Assembly (NCBI GenBank): GCA_016743945.1
Contig: JADGFI010000007.1
Location: forward strand, 1 to 64,000
Source: Desulfobacteraceae bacterium
GTDB lineage: Bacteria; Desulfobacterota; Desulfobacteria; Desulfobacterales; Desulfobacteraceae
Reading direction: 5' to 3'
DNA length: 64,000 nucleotides
Shown here in pieces: positions 26,851 to 34,958 of this stretch. A model generated the notes under the pieces. It was given only the letters and a program-made list of their open reading frames with translations, had not been told where the DNA came from and made no database searches. The first letter of the stretch is position 1, and every line of letters starts with the position of its first letter. The translations under genes were made by a program, and so were the position numbers.

Positions 26851-26879
26851 TTGACCAAACTGACTGGTCAGTATATTAA
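26851..26879 (+). promoter_or_regulatory. Promoter of the FGGY kinase gene with operator 3 in the spacer
   Basis: TTGACC (26851-26856), 17-bp spacer, TATTAA (26874-26879). The palindrome ACTGACTGGTCAGT (26859-26872) fills the spacer, so a bound repressor would block RNA polymerase directly. Confidence 0.7.
26859..26872. promoter_or_regulatory. TetR-type operator 3 (FGGY kinase)
   Basis: ACTGACTGGTCAGT, identical to operator 1, located between the -35 and -10 of the kinase promoter. It is 140 bp from operator 2, which controls the divergent sulfatase operon. Confidence 0.8.
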
Positions 26880-26923
26880 CTAACTATTAAGACAAGCTTG
26901 TTCCCATAAAAAAAGGAGTTTCC

Positions 26924-28531
26924 ATGACAAATCATGTCCACATCATGGCCTATGACATTGGTACCACAGGTGCTAAAACCTGCCTTTTCCGCCTGGGAAA
27001 TGACCTTCAGCTTCTGGATTCAGAGGTAGTAGGGTATCCGCTTTTGACCACTGCGGACGGGGGATCTGAACAGCGGGTGGATGATTGGTGGCAGGCTATC
27101 TGTGACGGAACCCAGACCCTTCTTTCCCGGACCGGTTGTGATAAAGAAAGGATTCAGGCTATTTCATTTTGTTGTCAGATGCAGGCCCTTATCCTTGTGG
27201 ATGAACAGGGCAATGCCGTTAGAAACCCCATGGGATACATGGACGGCAGGGCCACAAAGGTGTTCAGGGACGATTTTGCCTGTGGGTTCCCCAGGATCGA
27301 AAATCTTAACGCCTATAAACTGCTGACCTCCCTTTACATTACCGGTGGTGCCGCTGCTACGGCAAAGGATCCCCTGTGGAAGTATCATTGGGTCAGGGAA
27401 AATGAACCTGAAAATTTTAAAAAAATCTATAAATGGCTAGATGTCAGAGATTATCTGGCCCTTCGGTGTACGGGCAACTTTGTCATGACCCGGGATTCTG
27501 CAAATCTGACTTTTTTGTATGATACCCGCCCCGGTAAGGAGGGCTGGTCAGATCATCTTTGCCGGATATTTGATGTTGATATGGATCATCTGCCCGAGGT
27601 CCAGGCATCAACGGATACGGCCGGGAAGCTCACAGACAAAGCTGCGGCTGATCTGGGGCTTTTAAAGGGCACAAAAGTTTTCGCCGGGGGTGGGGATATT
27701 ACCTTGATTCCCCTTGGCAGCGGATGTGTGGATTTATACGACACCCATGCCTATGTGGGTACTTCCGGCTGGGTAGTTGCAAATGTGAACAAGCGCATGG
27801 TGGATCTGAAAAATTTTATCGCTTCCATCTCAGGAGCCATTCCCGGATCCTATAATTATGTTGCTGAACAGGAAACTTCGGGTCTTTGTCTCCAGTGGGT
27901 CAAGGATCATCTGGCCCTGGATGACATCGGCATCTATCTGAAAGGTACCGATGACAATCCGGATGTGCTTGAAAGCAGTCGCCTTTATGACTTGATGAAC
28001 CAGCAGGTGGCCCAGATTGATCCGGGATCCGGCGGGGTGATCTTTACCCCCTGGCTCCATGGAAATCGTGCGCCAAGAGAGGATCCCCATGCCAGGGGGA
28101 TGTTTTTTAATATTGGATTGAATACGGGCAAACGGGCTTTGATTCGGTCTGTACTTGAAGGGATCGCCTTTCATAAACGATGGATGCTTGAAGCCGTGGA
28201 AAAAAAGGTGCCCCGCCAGGAAACCCTTCGTCTGGTTGGGGGAGGGGCAAAATCTGAGGTTCTTTGTCAAATTCTGGCCGATGTCACCCATCACACAATT
28301 AAGGTGCCTGAAGATCCCCAGAATGTGGGTGCGGCCGGGGCCGCCATTGTCTGTGCCCTGGGGCTTAACCTCATCGGTTCGGTTAAGGAGGCCAAACAGC
28401 TTATCCGTATCCGGTCAACCTATACCCCTGATCCCGGGGCCGTAAAGATCTATGACAAGATGTTTCCGGTGTTTAAAAAATTATACAAAAAAAACAAAGA
28501 TCTATTTTGGGAGCTGAATAGCAATTCATGA
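26924..28531 (+). CDS. FGGY-family carbohydrate kinase (xylulokinase-like)
   Basis: A 535-residue sugar kinase. The N-terminal half has the phosphate loop YDIGTTGAKT and a GYMDGRA segment typical of the sugar-binding side. The C-terminal half has YVGTSGWVV, LRLVGGGAKSEVL and PQNVGAAGAAIVCALGL. It resembles XylB-type ketose kinases but the exact sugar cannot be read. RBS AGGAG precedes ATG 26924. It is transcribed alone from a TetR-type operator promoter divergent from the sulfatase operon, and its stop abuts the convergent tetR stop. In context it would phosphorylate the desulfated sugar before cleavage by the class II aldolase. Confidence 0.9.
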   Translation: MTNHVHIMAYDIGTTGAKTCLFRLGNDLQLLDSEVVGYPLLTTADGGSEQRVDDWWQAICDGTQTLLSRTGCDKERIQAISFCCQMQALILVDEQGNAVRNPMGYMDGRATKVFRDDFACGFPRIENLNAYKLLTSLYITGGAAATAKDPLWKYHWVRENEPENFKKIYKWLDVRDYLALRCTGNFVMTRDSANLTFLYDTRPGKEGWSDHLCRIFDVDMDHLPEVQASTDTAGKLTDKAAADLGLLKGTKVFAGGGDITLIPLGSGCVDLYDTHAYVGTSGWVVANVNKRMVDLKNFIASISGAIPGSYNYVAEQETSGLCLQWVKDHLALDDIGIYLKGTDDNPDVLESSRLYDLMNQQVAQIDPGSGGVIFTPWLHGNRAPREDPHARGMFFNIGLNTGKRALIRSVLEGIAFHKRWMLEAVEKKVPRQETLRLVGGGAKSEVLCQILADVTHHTIKVPEDPQNVGAAGAAIVCALGLNLIGSVKEAKQLIRIRSTYTPDPGAVKIYDKMFPVFKKLYKKNKDLFWELNSNS

Positions 28532-29128
28532 TCAAGGGATCTTGGTCAGGGCCAGTCCAGCTGAAAGAATGGTAAACACGGTTTCAATGACCTCTTCTAT
28601 GGTGTCCTGATCCGGGTTTTCCAGGTAATGGCTGCACAGGGCATCAATAATACCGATGATGGCCATGCCGGACAGGCGGGGGGGAAGTGGTCTTAGGTAA
28701 CCTTTTTCCTGTCCATATTTCAGGCGGTCTTCAATAAAGGTGTTGAATTTTTTTCGGACTGTCCTGATTTCCACCAGCACCTCGTCGTCAATACCGCTGG
28801 ACATTTCATTGGCCCAGATTCTGGTAACTTCACCATTGGTAACGTAGAGACGGATCGTGGTAGAGACAATTCCGTGAAAATGTTCTAAAAAGGGGAGGTC
28901 CGACTCAAGTTTATCCTCTATGGCATCCATGATCTGATTCAGACCCTGGGTAACGGTTGCGGCAAAGAGTTTGGACTTGCTGGCGTAATTATAATAAAGG
29001 GTGCCCTTTGCTACCTGGGCTCGTTCGGCGATTTCGTCCATTTTGGCCTGGTGGAATCCTTTTTGGGAAAAGACAATACCGGCGGCTTTGATGATTTTTT
29101 CTTTTTTCTGATCATGGCTTTCTGACAT
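28532..29128 (-). CDS. TetR/AcrR-family transcriptional regulator
   Basis: A 198-residue repressor-type protein. The N-terminal helix-turn-helix (about 8-55) reads IIKAAGIVFSQKGFHQAKMD then VAKGTLYYNYASKSKLF, the standard TetR recognition layout. The C-terminal ligand and dimer domain is variable and gives no ligand clue. It lies centrally in the island, back to back with the kinase gene and divergent from the HAD gene. One copy of the island palindrome lies about 90 bp upstream, inside the start of the HAD gene. As the only dedicated regulator in the island it is the best candidate to bind all these palindromes. Confidence 0.9.
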   Translation of the reverse strand: MSESHDQKKEKIIKAAGIVFSQKGFHQAKMDEIAERAQVAKGTLYYNYASKSKLFAATVTQGLNQIMDAIEDKLESDLPFLEHFHGIVSTTIRLYVTNGEVTRIWANEMSSGIDDEVLVEIRTVRKKFNTFIEDRLKYGQEKGYLRPLPPRLSGMAIIGIIDALCSHYLENPDQDTIEEVIETVFTILSAGLALTKIP

Positions 29129-29209
29129 TTATTTTTAATACCTTAATATTTATGGTAAATTGCTTTAATTTTATTAACGGAACTATATTAAACAGGAGCT
29201 TTTTTGTCA

Positions 29210-29941
29210 ATGCAAAAACTGACCGGTCAATGTGAAAATAAGGATTCCCGGGTCCAAATTAATACCGGGAATGGCCCCCGTCGGGCCGCCTTCTTTGATG
29301 TGGATGGAACCCTTATACGTGGGGACTGCCAGGCATTGGAAGTACGGTATTTTTTATCTAAGAAACAGACGCCTCCAGGGTATATAAGGTCCATTCTAAT
29401 GACCCTGATTGCCATGCAATTGAACCGGATCGGCTGGCTCTCCCTGTGCCGGCAAAATGAATTTTATTTAAAAACCTATCGGGGCCAGACCCGTCAAAAC
29501 CTGGCCAGACTGTCCCAGAGCCTTTTTGACCAGGTGATTTGTAAACAGTTCCTTTCAGGTGCGCTGGAAATTCTGGAAAAGCACAGGCAACAGGGAGATT
29601 TAATCGTTCTGGTCTCTGCCAGCACCCGGCATCTTCTAATTCCCTTTGGACAACGGCTCAAACCGGATCTTATTTTTTGTACGGATCTTGAATTTGATGT
29701 GTATGGATATGCCACCGGCCAAGCCCTGGCCGGAATCTGCGCCCAAAATAAAAAACAGGAGATTGTTCTGGCCCTGGCCAGGGAACAGGACCTTGATCTT
29801 GCCGCTTCCCATGCCTATTCAGATCATCATTCGGACATTCCTTTTTTATCTGCCGTTGGGTGTCCCGGGGTGGTGAATCCCACCAAAAAAATGGCCGGAT
29901 ACGCCAGGGATAAGGGGTGGCCTATCCACTGCTTTGAGTAA
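29210..29941 (+). CDS. HAD-IB family phosphatase
   Basis: A 243-residue HAD hydrolase. Motif I is AAFFDVDGTLIRGD, motif II is LVSASTRHL, and motif IV is SDHHSDIPFL, as in SerB-like and HAD-IB hydrolases. It probably removes phosphate from a small molecule. ATG 29210 is taken as the start; a TTG at 29204, closer to the AGGAG, is an alternative. The first codons contain an operator-like palindrome (29218-29231). It is divergent from tetR and convergent with the MFS gene, within the sulfatase regulon. Confidence 0.82.
   Translation: MQKLTGQCENKDSRVQINTGNGPRRAAFFDVDGTLIRGDCQALEVRYFLSKKQTPPGYIRSILMTLIAMQLNRIGWLSLCRQNEFYLKTYRGQTRQNLARLSQSLFDQVICKQFLSGALEILEKHRQQGDLIVLVSASTRHLLIPFGQRLKPDLIFCTDLEFDVYGYATGQALAGICAQNKKQEIVLALAREQDLDLAASHAYSDHHSDIPFLSAVGCPGVVNPTKKMAGYARDKGWPIHCFE
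29218..29231. promoter_or_regulatory. TetR-type operator 4 (tetR/HAD region)
   Basis: ACTGACCGGTCAAT, 13 of 14 positions fitting the island consensus, inside codons 3-8 of the HAD gene and about 90 bp upstream of the tetR start. It may mediate autoregulation of tetR or block elongation into the HAD gene. Confidence 0.6.
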
Positions 29942-29968
29942 AATTACCAGTGTGATATCTAAGGATAT

Positions 29969-31210
29969 TTATTTCTCCTCTTTTCTGGCGTCCAGCGTAA
30001 TTTGGGACTCTTTCAGGCAGATACTCAGCCCGATATTGATAAGCGCAAGGACTAAAAACACCAGCATGGCATTGGCTGTTCCGGCAATATTCATGAACAG
30101 GATAAAAAGAATTCCTGAAACCTGGCCTGCAAACAAGAGTAACCCTTGTGAAATTGATTCCGGTGCCGGGTAGGTGATCTCAGCGCAATACTGAAATCCG
30201 ACAGGGGCGCCTGCACCTAGAAGGAAAAATCCCAGTGTGAAAGAAGAGATCAAAAGAAGTGCATAATCGTTGAACAGGGCAAGGCCAGCAAGTCCCGGCG
30301 TCATCCCAGCCATGGCAAGGATGATGAACATTTTCCGCCTTTGATATCGGTCTGAGAACTGGGGCAGGATCAGGGCGCCGATAATTCCTGCCACCAGCAT
30401 CATACCGCCGATAATCCCGGTCTGTTCGACGGTCAGGCCCTTGATCTGGCAAATCTGGTCAATGCAGGTGCTGATCGCGTTGAACACACCCAGCCCGATA
30501 AAAAAAAGGGGAAAAAGATATTTCATATCAGGTTGACTTAGGATATGCCCGAAGCTTTTGGACACACTCAACCTTTGGCCAGATGTACCGCGTTCCGGTG
30601 GTGATGGCGGGTTTTCCCTGAGAAAAAATAGCAAAATAAAAGCACTTGCCGCTGATATAATCCCGTAGGTCATGAGCATCCCGGATATATCCGACACTCC
30701 ATTGGCATCGCTCAGAATCATTAAAGGGGTAAAAATCATAACAATGATGATGCCCACAAACTGGGCCAGGGTGGCAATACCAACTGCAATGGCTCTTTCC
30801 CCCAAGGGGAACCATTGAACTGCCACTTTGGTTGCGGCATTCAAGATAAAGGGCTGGGCAACGGCCAGTCCTGTCTGTGCAATGACCACCAGGGTATAAT
30901 CGTTTGGAAACACCCCTTTCATCAGCCCGAAAAAACCGGTAAGAACAGCGCCTATACCAAGTCCTTTGCGTATTCCAAATGTGTCTATCACCCAGGACGC
31001 CGGTATGCAGATCACCAGAAATACCCCCATAAAAATAAGGGAGAGGAAATCAATGGCAAGGGCGGATACCCCGTAAAACTGCCTGGCTTCCCTGGCAATG
31101 GGGGCAAATGTCAACCATTGAATCTGGATTGTAGCCGAAATAAGGGCGAATACGAAAAGGACAACCCATCGATATCCATAAACCCGTATTTGCTTTTTCT
31201 GCATGGCCAT
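29969..31210 (-). CDS. MFS transporter
   Basis: A 413-residue major facilitator protein with twelve predicted membrane helices in two halves. The first loop carries WVIDTFGIRKGLGIGAVL and the second-half loop carries PQFSDRYQRRKMF, both classic MFS signatures. The opening region (IQIQWLTFAPIAREA) is reminiscent of FLVCR-type and related organic-compound carriers. It should be the inner-membrane uptake step that pairs with the porin gene immediately upstream on the same strand. A hairpin terminator separates the two, and I see no operator directly before it, so it may depend on read-through from the porin promoter. Confidence 0.88.
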   Translation of the reverse strand: MAMQKKQIRVYGYRWVVLFVFALISATIQIQWLTFAPIAREARQFYGVSALAIDFLSLIFMGVFLVICIPASWVIDTFGIRKGLGIGAVLTGFFGLMKGVFPNDYTLVVIAQTGLAVAQPFILNAATKVAVQWFPLGERAIAVGIATLAQFVGIIIVMIFTPLMILSDANGVSDISGMLMTYGIISAASAFILLFFLRENPPSPPERGTSGQRLSVSKSFGHILSQPDMKYLFPLFFIGLGVFNAISTCIDQICQIKGLTVEQTGIIGGMMLVAGIIGALILPQFSDRYQRRKMFIILAMAGMTPGLAGLALFNDYALLLISSFTLGFFLLGAGAPVGFQYCAEITYPAPESISQGLLLFAGQVSGILFILFMNIAGTANAMLVFLVLALINIGLSICLKESQITLDARKEEK

Positions 31211-31256
31211 CTCCTTTTAAATGTCCCTGGTCTTTATATATTCAGCTCTTCTTTTT

Positions 31257-31289
31257 AAAAAAGGCCTGGTGCATAGGATTCACCAGGCC
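31257..31289 (-). terminator. Intrinsic terminator after the porin gene
   Basis: GGCCTGGTG and CACCAGGCC form a 9-bp stem with a 9-nt loop. On the minus strand it is followed by a T run (A residues at 31257-31262). Confidence 0.75.
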
Positions 31290-31329
31290 CGAAACCCTAA
31301 GGCAGGGATAAACTGTACTTTGGCCTATA

Positions 31330-32484
31330 TTAAAAATTGATCTGCCATTTGGCGCCAAAGTATGTGATTACAGAATCGTCCTGCTTCATATCGATTTGAC
31401 CTATTTCCGGGGTAATGGAAACACCGGGGGCCAAAAATATCGTGGACTGGATATAATAGCCCTGGCAATCGTCCTTATCAAAATCGCTGCTGTCCAGTTC
31501 GGTTCTAGTATATCCGTAACCGGCTTCTAAGTATAACCCTTCACGGATTTTAAAACCTGCCACAATCAATCCGGCTACGGCATCTCTGTCAATGATTTTT
31601 GAACCATCCCACCGGGCAAGACCGAAACCGTCCCCGTCAAAATTCCCAGTGCCCGCATTGCCGGTGGTGGACCACAGTTTCTGGTTTACAAGGATTTCAA
31701 CCTGGTTGCCCACGTTTTGACCTCCCCAGACATTTCCTTTAAAATATGCCCGGCCCAAATTGAGGCGTGCCCCTATGCCCAGCACCCAGGATGTCAAATC
31801 ATGTGATTGCCCGCTATCGACAACTTTCCAGTCCTGGAAACCACCTGAAAACTGGATATCTCCATTGGCGTGGGTGTATACATACTTGGCCTGGATAGCG
31901 GGCAGAACTATCTCAGTATCCGGTTGCTGGGTGCCGATGGCCGTCAAGTTTGACGGCAGGTTAACCCTGAGGTTTTCCGGCGCTACAGCTGCAATCTGAA
32001 AACCGCCGAATTTCAGCCGAACCATGGGTTTCCGTGCGGCATAGAGCATACCGAAGGTCGACATGTGATGATCACCCCTCCCAAGAGAGTTCACACTCCA
32101 GACCTGATTTGAAATAGGAAATGTCAAGGGACTGTAAGCTTTTCCAATACGCAGTGTACCGGCTCCGAAATTCCAGTCTCCGTATAATATACGAAGATTG
32201 ACGTTGCCCCTCAGAGCTCCATATTCAAACCGGCCGGAAAGGGAATCATTCACCTTTACCCGGGCGCCGATGCGGGCGTTGCCTTGAAGACCCTGTTCAT
32301 AATTTTTAGTATCCGAACCCATGGCTAACCCCAGGGCAGCACGTCCCGAGCTAAAAGGACTTTTTTCAAATTTTGTGTAAAAGGTATTTACACGGGCACT
32401 GCCGTAGAAATTCCAATCTGCGGCATAGGCTGGGAAACCTGCCAGAAATGCGAATAAAGCCATGACTGCCAATACTTTTTTCAT
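31330..32484 (-). CDS. Outer-membrane porin-like beta-barrel protein
   Basis: A 384-residue secreted protein. The signal peptide MKKVLAVMALFAFLAGFPAYA is followed by alternating hydrophobic strands rich in Tyr, Gly and Asn, and the protein ends in KWQINF, with the terminal Phe typical of BAM-dependent barrels. The start is ATG 32484, with AAGGAG upstream; the longer frame to 32526 has no RBS. It probably admits a solute into the periplasm for the MFS carrier downstream. Its promoter is flanked by two perfect operator palindromes, so it is the most tightly controlled unit of the island. Confidence 0.82.
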   Translation of the reverse strand: MKKVLAVMALFAFLAGFPAYAADWNFYGSARVNTFYTKFEKSPFSSGRAALGLAMGSDTKNYEQGLQGNARIGARVKVNDSLSGRFEYGALRGNVNLRILYGDWNFGAGTLRIGKAYSPLTFPISNQVWSVNSLGRGDHHMSTFGMLYAARKPMVRLKFGGFQIAAVAPENLRVNLPSNLTAIGTQQPDTEIVLPAIQAKYVYTHANGDIQFSGGFQDWKVVDSGQSHDLTSWVLGIGARLNLGRAYFKGNVWGGQNVGNQVEILVNQKLWSTTGNAGTGNFDGDGFGLARWDGSKIIDRDAVAGLIVAGFKIREGLYLEAGYGYTRTELDSSDFDKDDCQGYYIQSTIFLAPGVSITPEIGQIDMKQDDSVITYFGAKWQINF

Positions 32485-32529
32485 CTTATCTCCTTTGTTA
32501 AAACGATTAAGAGGATATTTAAGCACAGA

Positions 32530-32543
32530 ACTGACTAGTCAGT
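32530..32543. promoter_or_regulatory. TetR-type operator 5 (porin promoter, downstream copy)
   Basis: ACTGACTAGTCAGT, a perfect palindrome that extends to AACTGACTAGTCAGTT (32529-32544). It directly abuts the -10 of the porin promoter. Confidence 0.85.
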
Positions 32544-32544
32544 T

Positions 32545-32573
32545 TATATACAGAACGATTCTTGATTCGTCAA
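32545..32573 (-). promoter_or_regulatory. Promoter of the porin gene
   Basis: Minus strand TTGACG (32573-32568), 17-bp spacer, TATATA (32550-32545), framed by operators 5 and 6. Confidence 0.7.
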
Positions 32574-32579
32574 CATAAA

Positions 32580-32593
32580 ACTGACTAGTCAGT
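32580..32593. promoter_or_regulatory. TetR-type operator 6 (porin/sulfatase divergent region)
   Basis: A second perfect ACTGACTAGTCAGT, exactly 50 bp from operator 5. It lies upstream of the porin -35 and ahead of the divergent broken sulfatase gene, so it may serve both directions or allow looping. Confidence 0.85.
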
Positions 32594-32726
32594 TCGAAAA
32601 AAATCTTTATTTGCCAATATAGATTTTAAAGTATACCAGTTGCTAACTGCGTGCTGACAACGAGGGGTGAAGACAATGTTGAGGTGTATTATATATAGGC
32701 AACCTTAAGGGAAAGGAAATTTAAGA

Positions 32727-33808
32727 ATGAAAGCAAATGGAACAAAAAATATCACCCGAAGAATGGCTGCCGTTATTTTCATGATTTTAATCAGTCTTTT
32801 AAGCATTGTGTCAAACACCTCTGCCAAGAGCGGGCAACACCCCAACATCATTTACATCCTGGGGGATAACCACAATGCCGATACCATGTCCAATGCAGGG
32901 CATCCCTTTATTAAGACCCCGGGTATGGACCGTCTGGCTGCCGAAGGGGTCCGTTTTGAAAGGGCCTACAACACCACATCCTTGTGCAGCCCTTCCAGAG
33001 CCAGTATCCTCACCGGGACCTATGCCCACAAGCATGGGATAAAGAACAACCACATCCCCTGGACCGGGCAGTTCCCGGTTTTCCTGGAACACTTAAGCGA
33101 AAACGGCTATGAAACCGCCTTTATCGGCAAGTGGCATATGCCGGGAAAAGGGCTCCCCAAGATGCCGTTTCTCGATCTATTTGTCTCTTTTACTTACCGG
33201 GAAGGACAGGGAGCCTATTTTGACTGTCCCATGATCGTCAACGGCAAAGATGTGCCCTCGCGAAAGCGGTTTATGCCCGAAGAAATCACCGATTATGCCA
33301 TTGAGTTCATTGAAGACAACCAGGCAACACCCGAAAATGAACGGAAACCCTTTGTCATCTATTTGGCCCATAAACCTGGCCATCCGCCCTTTCAGGCCCC
33401 TGACGGGATCAAAGGTATGTATGATAAAGAGGATATCAGACAGGTGCTGCCTAAAAATACCGACCCGCACTGGTACGGCAAAACCAGGGGAAATGTTTTC
33501 CAGGGGGTGATGAAAGGCTCTTATTACGATCAGTACCGAAAGTACTGCGAAGTGATTACGGCCATGGATCAGAATATCGAGCTTCCCAAGTGGGCCCACC
33601 CTTTTTCCGGGATGGCCAACGGCGAGATCTACGGCATGGGCCTTGGTACCGTGGAGAAAAAGCACAAAAAATACAATCCTATCAAGATTTTCCTCCCTAT
33701 ACCGTACCGGAAATTGATGCCGTAAGAACCCGGGAATATTTGTACGTTGAATACAATAACTCCCGAAGGGCGCCTGAATTGTTTGATGTCCAAAAAGTTG
33801 ACAAATGA
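32727..33808 (+). pseudogene. Broken sulfatase (internal deletion and frameshift)
   Basis: The first 281 or so codons encode a normal subgroup-2 sulfatase close to the product of 23140: signal peptide, LGDNHNADTMSNAGHPFIKT, CSPSR in TTSLCSPSRASIL, GKWHMPGKG, then VITAMDQNI. About 80 residues that should follow, including the C-terminal metal-binding DNG region, are missing. A short tail (MANGEIYGMGLGT) then runs out of frame to a stop at 33725. The true C-terminal end, VPEIDAVRTREYLYVEYNNS and APELFDVQK, is found in the next frame up to 33808. The protein cannot be an active sulfatase. Operator 6 and an intact downstream partner gene remain. Confidence 0.85.
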
Positions 33809-33897
33809 TCCGATGAATATTTTGACCTCAGACCAGGGGCAGCAAGTATTACCCGGGCTAAAGCAATTGATGGAACACTACAGAAAGGAGAAAAACC

Positions 33898-34479
33898 ATG
33901 ACCAATGAAGCAACACCACAATTGCCTTGGCCTTCTCTGAAAAAAGTCTTCATGCCGGCCCTGGTTGCAGTCATCATCTGGCTGGTTCTTCATATCACCT
34001 ATGATCTGCTGGGATTCATTGAGAATGTAAGCTTGTACCGAACCCTGGCGTCAATTGTCTGGATCATGCTGGTTCTCAGCGTTGGCTTCAGTTCAATCGT
34101 CATTTATCCGGTGGTCTATTTCAGAGGCGCTTCGGTTCGGCTTAGGATTCTGGCCGTCTATATGCTGCCCCTGGCCTGGTGTATCAAAGAGTTTATCCGT
34201 GTCAGTTCCGACGTAACCGCTGGTCAAGCACTTTTTTACGTTTTATTCACCTCTGTACAATTGTTGATCGTCATTGGGCAGATTGCAGTGATAGGGCTTT
34301 CAGAACTGTTTTGTCGGGCCTGGGATAAAAGGCGGGGAGCAAGCAAGCCTATATTTACTTTGGCACCTGTGCTGGCATCTGTTTTATCCCTGATTTCACT
34401 ATATTTTATTCTTCTTTACAATGGGGGGTATGCTTTTCATCTGACTGTAAAAATGATTTACCGCAGTCTATTTCTTTGA
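33898..34479 (+). CDS. Sulfatase-associated integral membrane protein, copy B
   Basis: A 193-residue protein with four or five predicted membrane helices, preceded by a good RBS (AAAGGAG). It shares the MLPLAWCIKEFIRVS segment and the following VQLLIVIGQI helix with the 188-residue product at 24583 and has the same overall layout, so the two are paralogs. It follows the broken sulfatase as the second gene of that unit and is intact although its partner is not. The family is unknown to me. Constant pairing with one sulfatase subgroup is the only functional clue. Confidence 0.78.
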   Translation: MTNEATPQLPWPSLKKVFMPALVAVIIWLVLHITYDLLGFIENVSLYRTLASIVWIMLVLSVGFSSIVIYPVVYFRGASVRLRILAVYMLPLAWCIKEFIRVSSDVTAGQALFYVLFTSVQLLIVIGQIAVIGLSELFCRAWDKRRGASKPIFTLAPVLASVLSLISLYFILLYNGGYAFHLTVKMIYRSLFL

Positions 34480-34573
34480 TTGGGTTCGCAACAGGCGCAG
34501 GATTAATAAAAAAAGGTTTTTTGTAGCCATTTATGGAAAGATCCCAAGAAAGCCATTAAGCGTTAGCGGTCAG

Positions 34574-34610
34574 CCAGGCCCGGAAGAATGATTTTCCGGG
34601 TCTGGTGTTG
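34574..34610 (+). terminator. Hairpin terminator after membrane protein copy B
   Basis: CCAGGCCCGGAA pairs with TTCCGGGTCTGG (12 bp, one G-U) around an 8-nt loop, followed by a weak T-rich stretch. Confidence 0.55.
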
Positions 34611-34615
34611 TTTAT

Positions 34616-34906
34616 ATGAAATTCTCACCTAAAGTTTTGTAATATTCCCTTATAGAGGGTAATCCCAAAGCCTGGCCCTCCGGGCCAGGATATTTACTTA
34701 GTCGAGCTGTAAAAAAAGATCCTCTTTTCTTTGAAGGTAAATCTGAATTTAGAGATGCTTTAATTTGGCTTGCATGTATTGATATAGCAGAGTCAGAGAC
34801 TGAAAAAGCAATCATATTTATAAGCGAAAATGTAAAAGTTTTTTCAGGTAAAAATGGAAAATTGCACCTAAATATAGCAGATGAAGCAAAAAGTCGAATG
34901 GTATAA
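34616..34906 (+). pseudogene. PIN-domain-like (DUF4935-type) gene fragment
   Basis: An ATG at 34616 opens a frame interrupted by TAA at 34640 and then open to 34906. The later part reads EGKSEFRDALIWLACIDIA and KAIIFISENVKVF, which resembles the C-terminal half of PIN-fold proteins of the DUF4935 kind (acidic residue in the FRDALIW helix, then a hydrophobic strand). The N-terminal half with the first catalytic acidic residues is absent. It is best read as the remnant of a toxin- or defence-type nuclease gene. The rest of the 34480-34958 gap holds only the hairpin above. Confidence 0.5.
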
Positions 34907-34958
34907 GTGCGTTATTTCTGTCCAACTTACTTCATCTGCGGTCTTTATTAGTTTACCT

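Noticed and set aside
31211..31330. A TetR operator in front of the MFS gene
   Set aside because: The region holds a terminator, but no copy of the palindrome or clear partial match is visible.
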